DNA of 64,000 bases from G020348385 sp964538085 (GTDB lineage Bacteria > Acidobacteriota > Aminicenantia > Aminicenantales > Aminicenantaceae), in NCBI GenBank assembly GCA_964538085.1, contig CAZIDF010000013.1, positions 1-64,000 on the forward strand. The letters run 5' to 3'. How positions within the stretch are numbered: position 1 is the stretch's first letter; the number at the start of each line of letters is the position of its first letter. Both the position numbers and the translations under genes were made by a program. Positions 27,478-35,545 of this stretch are shown one piece after another. Under the pieces are notes generated by a model. The model ran no database searches, had not been told where the DNA came from, and worked only from the letters and a program-made list of their open reading frames with translations.

Positions 27478-27848
27478 GCGCTCTTCAATATGGCTTCTAG
27501 CGTCTCTGTTATATGGGAGGGCTGAAAGGGTTTTACTATGAAGTACTTTGCCCCTGCCTGGATATATTCTTCCATCACTTTCTCCTGGCCCATGGCGCTG
27601 ACTATCACTACCTTGGCTTGAGGATTTATCTTTATCATTGCCTTCAAGGCAGATAGAGCATCTGTCCCTTCAACCTCAGGCATGATAATGTCTAAGGCTA
27701 CCAGATCTGGCTTAAGCTTCTTGTAGAGTTCTGTAGCCTCTATGGCATTCTCTGCCTCTCCAACAATCTGGTGTCCTTCTTTTGTCAAGATGTCTGAGAG
27801 CATCTTGCGCATAAATTTGGAATCATCCACAATCAGGACATTGGCCAT
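27474..27848 (-). CDS. cheY: CheY response regulator
   Basis: 124 aa from the ATG at 27848, chosen because AAGGAGGT lies 8 bases upstream; an in-frame GTG 21 bases earlier includes that ribosome site and is unlikely. Receiver with NVLIVDDSKFMRKML, phosphoacceptor in VALDIIMPEVEG, VVIVSAM and IVKPFQPSH. Single domain. Expected target in a PilT-bearing organism could be pili rather than a flagellar switch; no flagellar gene is in the window. Confidence 0.93.
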   Translation of the reverse strand: MANVLIVDDSKFMRKMLSDILTKEGHQIVGEAENAIEATELYKKLKPDLVALDIIMPEVEGTDALSALKAMIKINPQAKVVIVSAMGQEKVMEEYIQAGAKYFIVKPFQPSHITETLEAILKSA

Positions 27849-27865
27849 GTTTTTTTTACCTCCTT

Positions 27866-28369
27866 TCACTCCTTCGTCTCCATATTTCCCACTTTGGCAA
27901 GGTCTTCCTTCTCATGAGGAGCTAAAACCTTCTCTAAATCCAGGAGAACGATGAGCCTACCGTCTAATTTGCCAACTCCTTTGATATAATCTTTACTAAC
28001 TTCAGTCTGTATCAGTTCTGGGGCAGGCTCGATATTCTCTTCAGGTATCTTCAATATCTCTTGGACTTCATCCACCAACATCCCCACAATCTGGCCGTTG
28101 ATCTTACTGACCACAATCCTTGCACTCTCTGGAAGGTTCTCTTGGACGTTAAGCCCGAACTGCCTGGCCAGATCTACGACCGCTATGACCTGACCTCTTA
28201 AGTTTGTCACTCCTTGGATGAATGAAGGAGCCTCCGGTATATAACTGATATCTCCCACCTTGGTTATCTCACTCACCGAGTTTATATCCACCCCGAACTC
28301 CTCTTCCCTGAGACGGAAGTTAACCAGCTGAATCATTTTATCCGTGGGCATTTCTGCTTTTTCAGCCAT
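27866..28369 (-). CDS. cheW: Chemotaxis adaptor CheW
   Basis: 167 aa CheW fold: FRLREEEFGVDINSVSEI, IPEAPSFIQGVTNLRGQVIAVVDL, IVGMLVDEVQEIL, and KGVGKLDGRLIVLLDL. It links the MCP to CheA. GGAGG lies 7 bases before the ATG and overlaps the stop of the small frame at 28371-28553. A short C-terminal extension beyond the usual fold is charged. Confidence 0.95.
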   Translation of the reverse strand: MAEKAEMPTDKMIQLVNFRLREEEFGVDINSVSEITKVGDISYIPEAPSFIQGVTNLRGQVIAVVDLARQFGLNVQENLPESARIVVSKINGQIVGMLVDEVQEILKIPEENIEPAPELIQTEVSKDYIKGVGKLDGRLIVLLDLEKVLAPHEKEDLAKVGNMETKE

Positions 28370-28370
28370 T

Positions 28371-28553
28371 TTATAACCTCCTTATTTCTTCGGTTCCTTT
28401 TTCTTCCTTCGGTTCCTCTTGCTTTGCCTTATCAAACCGAATTTTATTTTTTGCTCTAATAAGCCTTTCGGCTACTGTCACAACACGTCGAACTTTTGGA
28501 GCTCGGGATTCCGGGCCGAGGCTCTGGCCTTGCTTTTCTTTCCCCTCTGTCAA
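28371..28553 (-). CDS. Small charged open frame between MCP and cheW (doubtful)
   Basis: 60 codons from a TTG inside the MCP 3' end to a stop inside the cheW ribosome site. The product is rich in Lys, Arg and Glu (VVTVAERLIRAKNKIRFDKAK) with no family I recognise. It could be a coupled small protein, but it may equally be the true C-terminal tail of the MCP, displaced by a frameshift near 28540-28460. The MCP frame ends with a low-quality tail (SSTCCDSSRKAY), which favours the second view. Confidence 0.3.
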   Translation of the reverse strand: MTEGKEKQGQSLGPESRAPKVRRVVTVAERLIRAKNKIRFDKAKQEEPKEEKGTEEIRRL

Positions 28554-30663
28554 CCTTAAACTCTTCCAACAAATTATTAAGATCTATCCCCATCTGGGTA
28601 AGGGAATGGGCAGATGAAGACACCTCTTGCATGATGGCTACCATCTTCTCCGTGGAGACGCCGACCTGCTGGGTGGAAGAAGATGTCTCCTCAGCAACAA
28701 CGGCTATATCCGCCACTGATTCTGCCACCTGCTTGGCACCTGCGGACATCTGTTGAGATGCAGCCGAGATTTGTTCAAGCATGCTTGAAACGTTCTGACT
28801 CCCCTGCAAAATCTCTTCCGAAGTGGTCCCTGTTTTGCCAACCATCTTTTTTCCCGCCTTGACCTCATTTGTTGTTGTCTCCATATTCTTTACTGCAGCT
28901 TCAGTCTCGCTCGCGGTCTCCTCGATGAGCTTCGCTATCTCAGCAGAGGATTTGGCTGATCTCTCGGCAAGCTTCCGCACCTCTTCTGCAACTACTGCAA
29001 AACCTCTTCCTGCCTCGCCTGCGCTTGCCGCCTCGATGGCTGCATTCAGAGATAAAAGATTGGTTTGATCAGCAACATTGGTTATAACTTCCACAATCTC
29101 TGCCATCTGATCGGAGCGTTTGCCAAGCTTCATTACTGCCTCAGAGGTGGCGGTGGTAGAGTCGTCGATCTTGTCCATGGATGCGATGGCCTCCTCTACC
29201 GTCTTTGCTCCCTTCTGTGCAGACAAAGCGGCCTGGGATGAGGCTAAGGCTGCCTGTTGAGTAGATTGAGCTGTTTGAGAGATTGAGCTATTGAGTTCTT
29301 CCATTGACTTCTTGGTTTCCTCAATCCTCTGGGCATGCGTTTGGGCTCCCTTAGCAAGCTGATGGATGGCAGATGACATCTGCTGGACAGAGGCATCAGT
29401 CTGCTGGGCGGCCGCGGAGAGCTGCTGGCTCGATGCAGAGAGGTTTCCGGCGTTGCCTATAATCTTAATAACCATAGCCTTCAACCCGGCCAGCATCATG
29501 TTGAACGCCCTTGCTAGGTCTCCAATCTCGTCTCTGCTCATTATTGGGACTTCTGCGGCTAGATCTCCCGCAGCCCCTGCGATCTCCTCCACTCTGCTCG
29601 CTACTGCTAGAATAGGCTTGGCAATGTTGCGAGTGATAAACGATGCTAGTCCTATAGATAGTGCTATGGCTAATATGACTAAACCCAAAAGTAGATTTCT
29701 ACTTAAACTAAATTTTTTGTCACTTGCTGCTTTATCTGCTCCCATATCTTCATCATTTTTTTCAACGATACTTGTAATTAATACTTCGGCCTCATCAGAC
29801 ACTTTACGGCCTTGACCAGAGGATAAATCAAACGCCTTTGTGTTTCCCATTTCAGCAGCTAAATTTAAAACCTCAGCGTTTAGTTTATAATATTCATCTC
29901 TGACAGTCTTGAATTCGCGAATAATTGCCTTGCCCTCCTCATCTGCCAACTCATTGAGTCTTTCAACTCTCCCACTTATAAGGGTTTTGTAGTTTCTTAT
30001 TTCCTCCATATACTTATCCATCTCTTTTTTTGTGTCAGCAAGGATGGCATTTTTCTCAGCCCTGTTAATTTCAATTAGATTTTTGTTTATCCCTGTTGCC
30101 AGTTTAATGCTCTCATTCGCATCTTGGGCATCTTTAAGATTCGTTGCCTTATCTGCATCCTTATCGATCTTATCAACCAACCTGGCCATGACTACCTCAG
30201 CCTTAACAGCAGCTTCTCTGGCCTGGCCCATAGAAAGCGTTTCTGCCTTTTCATTGCTGTTTAAACGGGAAAATTTCCTTACTTCTTCATCAATGGCAAG
30301 CCATTCATCAAACTTAGCAGCGAACTGATCGAGTTTTGTCTTGTCTTCCTTATCCGCAATCTCACGCAGTTTCTCAATTCGGTCTCGCATTATTTCTTTT
30401 TTATTTTTTATGGATGCCGCATGTGTGTCCATATCTTCTGCTGTCTTGGAAAGAATAAGGTTCTTCTCCGCCAGACTAATTGCCAGGATGTTTTGGTTTA
30501 TCCGTGTTCCGAGTTTCACCTTTTCTGCTGATCGATCTACAATTTTATTCAACCTGCCATTCATGCCGGATAAAAATATCATCCCTATACACCCCAAAAT
30601 TACGATAAGGGCGGCCATAATTCCAAAACTTAATCCTAACTTTTTTCCAATACTGAATCTCAT
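28456..30663 (-). CDS. Methyl-accepting chemotaxis protein with helical bimodular-type sensor
   Basis: 735 aa from the ATG at 30663 (GGAGG 6 bases upstream; a longer frame to 30726 lacks this). N-terminal membrane helix (about 11-31), a periplasmic all-helical region containing two similar blocks (AEKNLILSKTAEDMD and AEKNAILADTKKEMD, each followed by a RIEKLREIAD/RVERLNELAD helix), second membrane helix at about 320-345, HAMP, and a signalling domain with the tip EVITNVADQTNLLSLNAAIEA and FAVVAEEVRKLAERS. The repeated sensor resembles HBM/4HB receptors that bind small organic acids; ligand unknown. The last about 30 residues look out of frame. Confidence 0.93.
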   Translation of the reverse strand: MRFSIGKKLGLSFGIMAALIVILGCIGMIFLSGMNGRLNKIVDRSAEKVKLGTRINQNILAISLAEKNLILSKTAEDMDTHAASIKNKKEIMRDRIEKLREIADKEDKTKLDQFAAKFDEWLAIDEEVRKFSRLNSNEKAETLSMGQAREAAVKAEVVMARLVDKIDKDADKATNLKDAQDANESIKLATGINKNLIEINRAEKNAILADTKKEMDKYMEEIRNYKTLISGRVERLNELADEEGKAIIREFKTVRDEYYKLNAEVLNLAAEMGNTKAFDLSSGQGRKVSDEAEVLITSIVEKNDEDMGADKAASDKKFSLSRNLLLGLVILAIALSIGLASFITRNIAKPILAVASRVEEIAGAAGDLAAEVPIMSRDEIGDLARAFNMMLAGLKAMVIKIIGNAGNLSASSQQLSAAAQQTDASVQQMSSAIHQLAKGAQTHAQRIEETKKSMEELNSSISQTAQSTQQAALASSQAALSAQKGAKTVEEAIASMDKIDDSTTATSEAVMKLGKRSDQMAEIVEVITNVADQTNLLSLNAAIEAASAGEAGRGFAVVAEEVRKLAERSAKSSAEIAKLIEETASETEAAVKNMETTTNEVKAGKKMVGKTGTTSEEILQGSQNVSSMLEQISAASQQMSAGAKQVAESVADIAVVAEETSSSTQQVGVSTEKMVAIMQEVSSSAHSLTQMGIDLNNLLEEFKVDRGERKARPEPRPGIPSSKSSTCCDSSRKAY

Positions 30664-30783
30664 TGTAGGCCTCCTTTTTTTGTCTCTAAAGTTGTTTTTA
30701 AACTTCAAATGGAGCAAAATATTCACAGCCCTACAGGGACGATTGATGGTCGGTTGGCATATCCCGGCCCATCTGGAGCGTAT

Positions 30784-31189
30784 TCAGGGATTATTTGTGT
30801 CATCTATTGTCTCAAAATAGTCAAACATTAGAGGTGGAATAGTTTCTGTTTTACCCAGAACGAGAAATCCATCGGGATTCAAGGCAGTATGTAAGCTACA
30901 AAGAGCTTTTTTCTGAAGCTCTTTTTGTAAATATATAAAAAGATTCCTGCACAGAACCATGTCCATGCCAAACATAGTATTATCCGAGAGAACATCATGG
31001 TGTTTGAAGGTCACCAAGGTCTTTGTTGAGTAACATAACATAATCCAAATAGTTGGCACATCCTGTAAGATGGAGTCTGTACTGGATTCTTCTCTCTAAG
31101 ACTTGTGGCCGATATTGGCTAAAATCTATATTTCTGTTTCTCTTTATCTTATCCAGAAGAAATTTAATTCCCAAATCTTCGTTCATCAT
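30784..31189 (-). pseudogene. cheR: cheR with central deletion
   Basis: The 5' piece (ATG 31189) is the CheR N-terminal helical domain: FLLDKIKRNRNIDFSQYRPQ and ERRIQYRLHLTGCANYLDYVMLL. At about 31010 the frame changes and the sequence jumps to the C-terminal part of the methyltransferase: VTFKHHDVLSDN, MVLCRNLFIYLQKELQKKAL, GFLVLGKTETIPPL. About 130 residues with the SAM-binding motif are missing. Both ends are well conserved, so the loss is recent or an assembly collapse. The start overlaps the double receiver by 26 bp. Confidence 0.85.
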
Positions 31190-31946
31190 TTTCGGAATGA
31201 TTATATTTTTGTCTTCTCTTCAAGATCTCTTCAATCAACCTGAGCATTTCTTCAATATCCAAAGGCTTGTAAAGGCAAGTATAGGCACTCTTTTCGATGG
31301 CTTTTGCTACTAATTCATCCATCTCCTGGTGATAAGCGGTCATCATGATGGCCACTGCTTCCGGATTGGCCTTTTTTATGGATAAATAGGTCTCCAGGCC
31401 GTTTAAAAGGGGCAATTTCATGTCGATGAGGATAATGTTATATTTTTTCTTGTGAGCTTTGGCCACCGCATCTTCTCCAGTATAAGAAAGTTCCACAGTC
31501 CAGCCTCTCCTTTTCAATATTTTTTTTATTATGAAGCACGTACTATGATCATCATCTACCACAAGGATGCGCTCACTATTTTTATCCTTGCTTGATTTTT
31601 CGATAAGAGAGACTACCTTTTCCATATCCAAAGGTTTGTAGATGATATCGTAGACCCCCTCCTTAAGCGCATCCTGAACAAGATCCTCAACGGCATAAGC
31701 GGTCATCATGATCACGATGGCTTTGGGTCGGATCTTTTTTATCTTTTTGTATGTCTCTACGCCGTTCATGAAAGGCATCTTGATATCCATAAAGATGATG
31801 TCAAAGGGCCTCTTCTTGATCTTTGTGATGGCTTCTGAACCATTATTGGCAATTGAGGCGGCATATCCATTGCGTCTTAAAATAAAAGATAACGTTTTGC
31901 AAAGACTCATATTGTCATCAACTACAAGGATTCTGGCTTTTTCCAT
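31164..31946 (-). CDS. Double-receiver response regulator
   Basis: 260 aa: two complete receivers, 1-120 (IIFMDIKMPFMNG, YKPLDMEKV) and about 130-245 (IILIDMKLPLLNG, LYKPLDIEEM), and a short basic tail. No output domain. Parts of the same receiver type survive in the remnants at 11307 and 22598. It lies between a PAS-PAS kinase (its likely phosphodonor) and the broken cheR. Confidence 0.9.
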   Translation of the reverse strand: MEKARILVVDDNMSLCKTLSFILRRNGYAASIANNGSEAITKIKKRPFDIIFMDIKMPFMNGVETYKKIKKIRPKAIVIMMTAYAVEDLVQDALKEGVYDIIYKPLDMEKVVSLIEKSSKDKNSERILVVDDDHSTCFIIKKILKRRGWTVELSYTGEDAVAKAHKKKYNIILIDMKLPLLNGLETYLSIKKANPEAVAIMMTAYHQEMDELVAKAIEKSAYTCLYKPLDIEEMLRLIEEILKRRQKYNHSENDERRFGN

Positions 31947-31984
31947 TGAGTTAGCTATTATTTAGTGCTGGGATTCTTAATTTT

Positions 31985-33646
31985 TCACTTGGATTTCGGA
32001 CGAATCGGGAGTCTAACATTGAAGGTACTTCCCTTTCCGACCTTGCTCTCCACCTCTATTGTTCCACCGTGTCCTTCAACAAGCGTTTTCGACACAGCGA
32101 GTCCCAAACCTATGCCTTTGGCTTTTGTTGTAAAGAGAGGCTCGAAAAGTTTCCCTAAGATATCTTCAGGAATGCCATTCCCTGTATCTGTAAAGGATAC
32201 TACGACATATTTTCGATTATCTAAGTTAGTCTCAATCACTAACTCCCCGCCTTCTGGCATTGCCTGGATGGCATTCAGAACAAGGTTCCCAAAGACTTGG
32301 GTAAGCTGCACTGGATCAGCCAATATGGATGGCAATGTTTTGGTTAATCGGGCTTCAACCTTGTTCCTCCCGAGTATGTTGTTTTTCTTCAATACTTCAT
32401 CAATAATCTCATTAACATTCACCTTATGTCGTGAGGGAGGCTTGGGACGAGCAAAACCGAGAAGGCTACTGATAATGCTCTCAGATGCTGTAACTTCTTT
32501 CTTTAAGAGCTCTAATGTTTCCTTCACCTCTTGCTCAGGTTTTTTCAAAGCCATGTTAAGGAAATAGGCCGCATTCTTGATTGCCCCCAAAGGATTGCGG
32601 AGCTCATGCCCAACACCGCCAGCCAACTGACCTAAGATTGCCAACTTTTCCTGGAGCATCAGTTTCTTCTCCATCTCCTTACGCTTGGTGATGTCCTTGA
32701 CTATTCCAATGGCATTCCATTTTCCCCTTAAATTAACAGCAGAAACAGACAACTCGATCGGGAATTCTGATCCATCCTTCTTTACAGCCGCCAACTCGAG
32801 GGTTTTGCCGAGCAGAGGTCCTTTGCCCGACTTCTTAAACTCGGCAAATCCTTTTCTATAAGCGTCATAAAAGCGCTCAGGTCCAAGCAGCAAATGACAT
32901 TTCTTTCTGAGTGCTTCTCGTCTTGAGTATCCAAATATTTTTTTTGCCGCTTTATTCCAGTAGGAAATATTTCCTTCATTATCCAGCATGATAATTGCAT
33001 CTTTAGCAGCTGAAGAAGTCATTCTTCTGAATTTTTCTTCGCTATCGCGATACTCTTTTTCTAGATGTTTGCGTTCTGAAACTTCCTCTTGGAGCCTTTC
33101 ATTAATTTTTTTTAGCTCAGCTGTTCTCTCGTTCACCAAATCTTCAAGATGATCACGATGTCTTCTTGATTCTTCCTCTGCCTTTTTGCGCTCTGTGATA
33201 TCCCGCAAAATCTCGATTGCTTTGTCGACATGCCCGTCAGGATTTGTGAGCGGAGCCGAGATGAGTTCATAATTTCTCCCGTCTAATCCTGTCAGTTCAA
33301 CCATCTCGACTTTCTTATTTTTTACTGCTTTTATCATCGGACAGAAATCACAGGGTTTCTTCAATCCCATATATTTTTTGTAACAATATTCACCAGCAAT
33401 ATCGCCAAATCTTCTTTTCAAAACCTGATTTTGAAATAAAACTTTATAGTCAATCCCAACAATATCAATGCCGATTTCTGTACTGGCTAAACCATCCATT
33501 AGGCTTTGCAATTTGTCTCTTTCCGTCCTGACTGCTTCCTCAGCATTTCTGAGTTTAGTCACTGATTTTTCGAGCGCAGCATTTTTTTTACGCAACTCGG
33601 CTATCTCTTTAAAAAGTTGTTCTTTTGTCTTTTTGCTTTCTGTCAT
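31985..33646 (-). CDS. PAS-PAS histidine kinase with Cys-containing first PAS
   Basis: 553 aa, soluble. Coiled N-terminus; PAS1 at about 45-150 contains Cys88 and a C-x2-C pair at 99-102 (KKPCDFCPM), a pattern seen in redox or metal-binding PAS domains; PAS2 at about 205-320; HisKA with GGVGHELRNPLG; HATPase_c (NLVLNAIQAM, DTGNGIP, GLGLAVSKTLV). The kinase core is very close to those at 12469 and to the remnant at 22598. Starts at ATG with a Lys-rich N-terminus shared with other kinases here (TESKKTKEQL). Confidence 0.9.
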   Translation of the reverse strand: MTESKKTKEQLFKEIAELRKKNAALEKSVTKLRNAEEAVRTERDKLQSLMDGLASTEIGIDIVGIDYKVLFQNQVLKRRFGDIAGEYCYKKYMGLKKPCDFCPMIKAVKNKKVEMVELTGLDGRNYELISAPLTNPDGHVDKAIEILRDITERKKAEEESRRHRDHLEDLVNERTAELKKINERLQEEVSERKHLEKEYRDSEEKFRRMTSSAAKDAIIMLDNEGNISYWNKAAKKIFGYSRREALRKKCHLLLGPERFYDAYRKGFAEFKKSGKGPLLGKTLELAAVKKDGSEFPIELSVSAVNLRGKWNAIGIVKDITKRKEMEKKLMLQEKLAILGQLAGGVGHELRNPLGAIKNAAYFLNMALKKPEQEVKETLELLKKEVTASESIISSLLGFARPKPPSRHKVNVNEIIDEVLKKNNILGRNKVEARLTKTLPSILADPVQLTQVFGNLVLNAIQAMPEGGELVIETNLDNRKYVVVSFTDTGNGIPEDILGKLFEPLFTTKAKGIGLGLAVSKTLVEGHGGTIEVESKVGKGSTFNVRLPIRPKSK

Positions 33647-33704
33647 TCTAAGGACTTCCTAAATGTGGGGGATTTTATTTTTGCATTGGTTGTGAAGAAA
33701 ATGA

Positions 33705-34760
33705 TTATGAGAGCCGGGAGCGAAGAAGCGGTAAGATATGACTCCGGACCAGCTTATCTTGCCATCTCTCATCGTCGCAGCCATTTGCCTGGACCTCTTT
33801 ACCCTGTTGAGCACGGTAGTACCGGTAATTGTTGCGGCCCTGTTCTTTTGCAATATACATGGCCATATCTGCTCTCCTTATCAGCATGTTGGGAGTAGCG
33901 CCATCTTTAGGAAAAATAGAAATCCCGATGCTAGCTGTGATATAGATATTGCGGCCATTCACGACAAATGGCTTGCGCAGGGACTCAAGAATTTTTTTTG
34001 CGAGTTTGTAAACGGCTTCAATCTCTGAGATATCCGGAAGCAATAGCAGGAATTCATCGCCACCCATCCGCGCCACCGTATCGGTTTTCCGCAGGCTTTT
34101 TGTCAGCCTTTTCCCAACCTGTTGCAGCAATTCATCTCCCGAGCTGTGTCCCATCGCATCATTTATATTCTTGAAATGATCAAGGTCTGCCAGCATAACA
34201 GCAAGTTTTTTGTTGTTGTGTTTTGCGTATGCAAGCTCCACGGCAATCCGGTCATCGAATAGAAAACGATTGGGCAGACCTGTAAGCACATCATGAGTAG
34301 CCATAAACAGGATTTTCTCCTCTGAATGTCCATTCCCATTCAGTTCTCTTTGAACCGCTTGGAGCATCTTAATGCTCTTATCATTCGATTGCTGCTTTTT
34401 GAGGAGCTTTTTAAGATTGGCAAACAACTCATCCAGATCGATAGGCTTGGTTAAGTAGAAAGATGCTCCCCCGTTCAAGGCTTGTATAGTGTTTTCAAGG
34501 GAGGCATGGCCAGTCACAATGATGACATCAAGGTGAGGATGAATCTTCTTTAAAGTAGCCAGTAATTCTGTCCCGTCAATGTCAGGGAGTTTGATGTCAA
34601 GGAGAGCAAGATTGAAAAATCTTCCCTCAGCCTTCTCAATGGCCTCTTGACCCGTTCCCGCGGTTTCAATTTCATAGCCTTTCTCCCATAGTATTTTGCT
34701 GAGGCCTTTCCGGGTGTCTTTGTCATCATCGACAACTAGAATTCTTATTTCCTCTATCAT
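33705..34760 (-). CDS. Response regulator with intact GGDEF diguanylate cyclase
   Basis: 351 aa. Receiver 1-125 (Asp55), then GGDEF domain at about 150-310 with THDVLTGLPNR, LADLDHFKNIND, and the catalytic GGDEF at 233-237. An inhibitory I-site R-x-x-D (Arg224/Asp227) lies five residues before it. This is the only clearly active-looking diguanylate cyclase in the window. The last about 40 residues are not family-like and may be a frameshifted tail. The start overlaps the REC-PAS gene by ATGA. Confidence 0.92.
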   Translation of the reverse strand: MIEEIRILVVDDDKDTRKGLSKILWEKGYEIETAGTGQEAIEKAEGRFFNLALLDIKLPDIDGTELLATLKKIHPHLDVIIVTGHASLENTIQALNGGASFYLTKPIDLDELFANLKKLLKKQQSNDKSIKMLQAVQRELNGNGHSEEKILFMATHDVLTGLPNRFLFDDRIAVELAYAKHNNKKLAVMLADLDHFKNINDAMGHSSGDELLQQVGKRLTKSLRKTDTVARMGGDEFLLLLPDISEIEAVYKLAKKILESLRKPFVVNGRNIYITASIGISIFPKDGATPNMLIRRADMAMYIAKEQGRNNYRYYRAQQGKEVQANGCDDERWQDKLVRSHILPLLRSRLS

Positions 34761-35545
34761 TTTTCTTTTCCTCGAAATAATTTTTTGCGCTTAGTGATAT
34801 CACGGAATACCAGAACAACACCTATGATCTCGCCTTTATCATTTCTTATCGGAGCACCACTGTCATCTATCGGTACTTTTTTTCCATCTTTGGTTATTAG
34901 CACCGTATAATTTGCCAACCCTACGACGGTCCCTTCTTGGATCACTTTTGTAACGGGATTTTCTGCCGGTTCTCCAGTTTTTTCGTTTATGATATTAAAA
35001 ACCTCTTTCACTGATTTTCCCGAAATCTCATCTTGGTTCCATCCGGTTAATTCGTAGGCGACAGGATTCATGAAAATCACGTAGCCCAATGTATCTGTGG
35101 CTATTACAGCATCACCGATGCTGTTAAGTGTGGTGTATAACCATTCCTCACTCTCTTTAAGGCTCTTTTCCATCTTGTGTTTATAAAGGGCAATTTCTAA
35201 AACAGAGTGTAATTCTCTGTCCTCGAATGGTTTGATTAAATATCCAAACGGTTCTGTCAATTTTGCTCGTTCCAGTATTTTTTGATCCGAAAAAGCAGTG
35301 AGAAATACGATCGGAATGCCCAAGCGGGAACGGATTTGAGAGGCGGCTTCAACCCCATCCATCTCTCCTTTTAGGACTATATCCATCAACACTATATCGA
35401 GATTATCCCTCTCTGCTTTCTTTACTGCCTCCTCACCTGAAGAGACCAAAGCTGTAACACCATACCCTAACGAGTTCAAAGTGGCTTGAATGTGGTCAGC
35501 GATAATCCTGTCATCTTCAACGACCATGACCTGGGAATCGGCCAT
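34757..35545 (-). CDS. Receiver-PAS regulator
   Basis: 262 aa. Receiver 1-120 (IVLMDIVLKGEMDG, TAFSDQ, YLIKPFEDREL) and one PAS at about 130-250 ending FRDITKRKK. It stops where HD-GYP or kinase domains begin in its paralogues at 2969 and 7974, so it may be a shortened form or an adaptor. It is coupled at both ends: TAATG overlap with the 1158-aa kinase and ATGA overlap with the diguanylate cyclase, suggesting a kinase to REC-PAS to cyclase order. Confidence 0.88.
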   Translation of the reverse strand: MADSQVMVVEDDRIIADHIQATLNSLGYGVTALVSSGEEAVKKAERDNLDIVLMDIVLKGEMDGVEAASQIRSRLGIPIVFLTAFSDQKILERAKLTEPFGYLIKPFEDRELHSVLEIALYKHKMEKSLKESEEWLYTTLNSIGDAVIATDTLGYVIFMNPVAYELTGWNQDEISGKSVKEVFNIINEKTGEPAENPVTKVIQEGTVVGLANYTVLITKDGKKVPIDDSGAPIRNDKGEIIGVVLVFRDITKRKKLFRGKEK

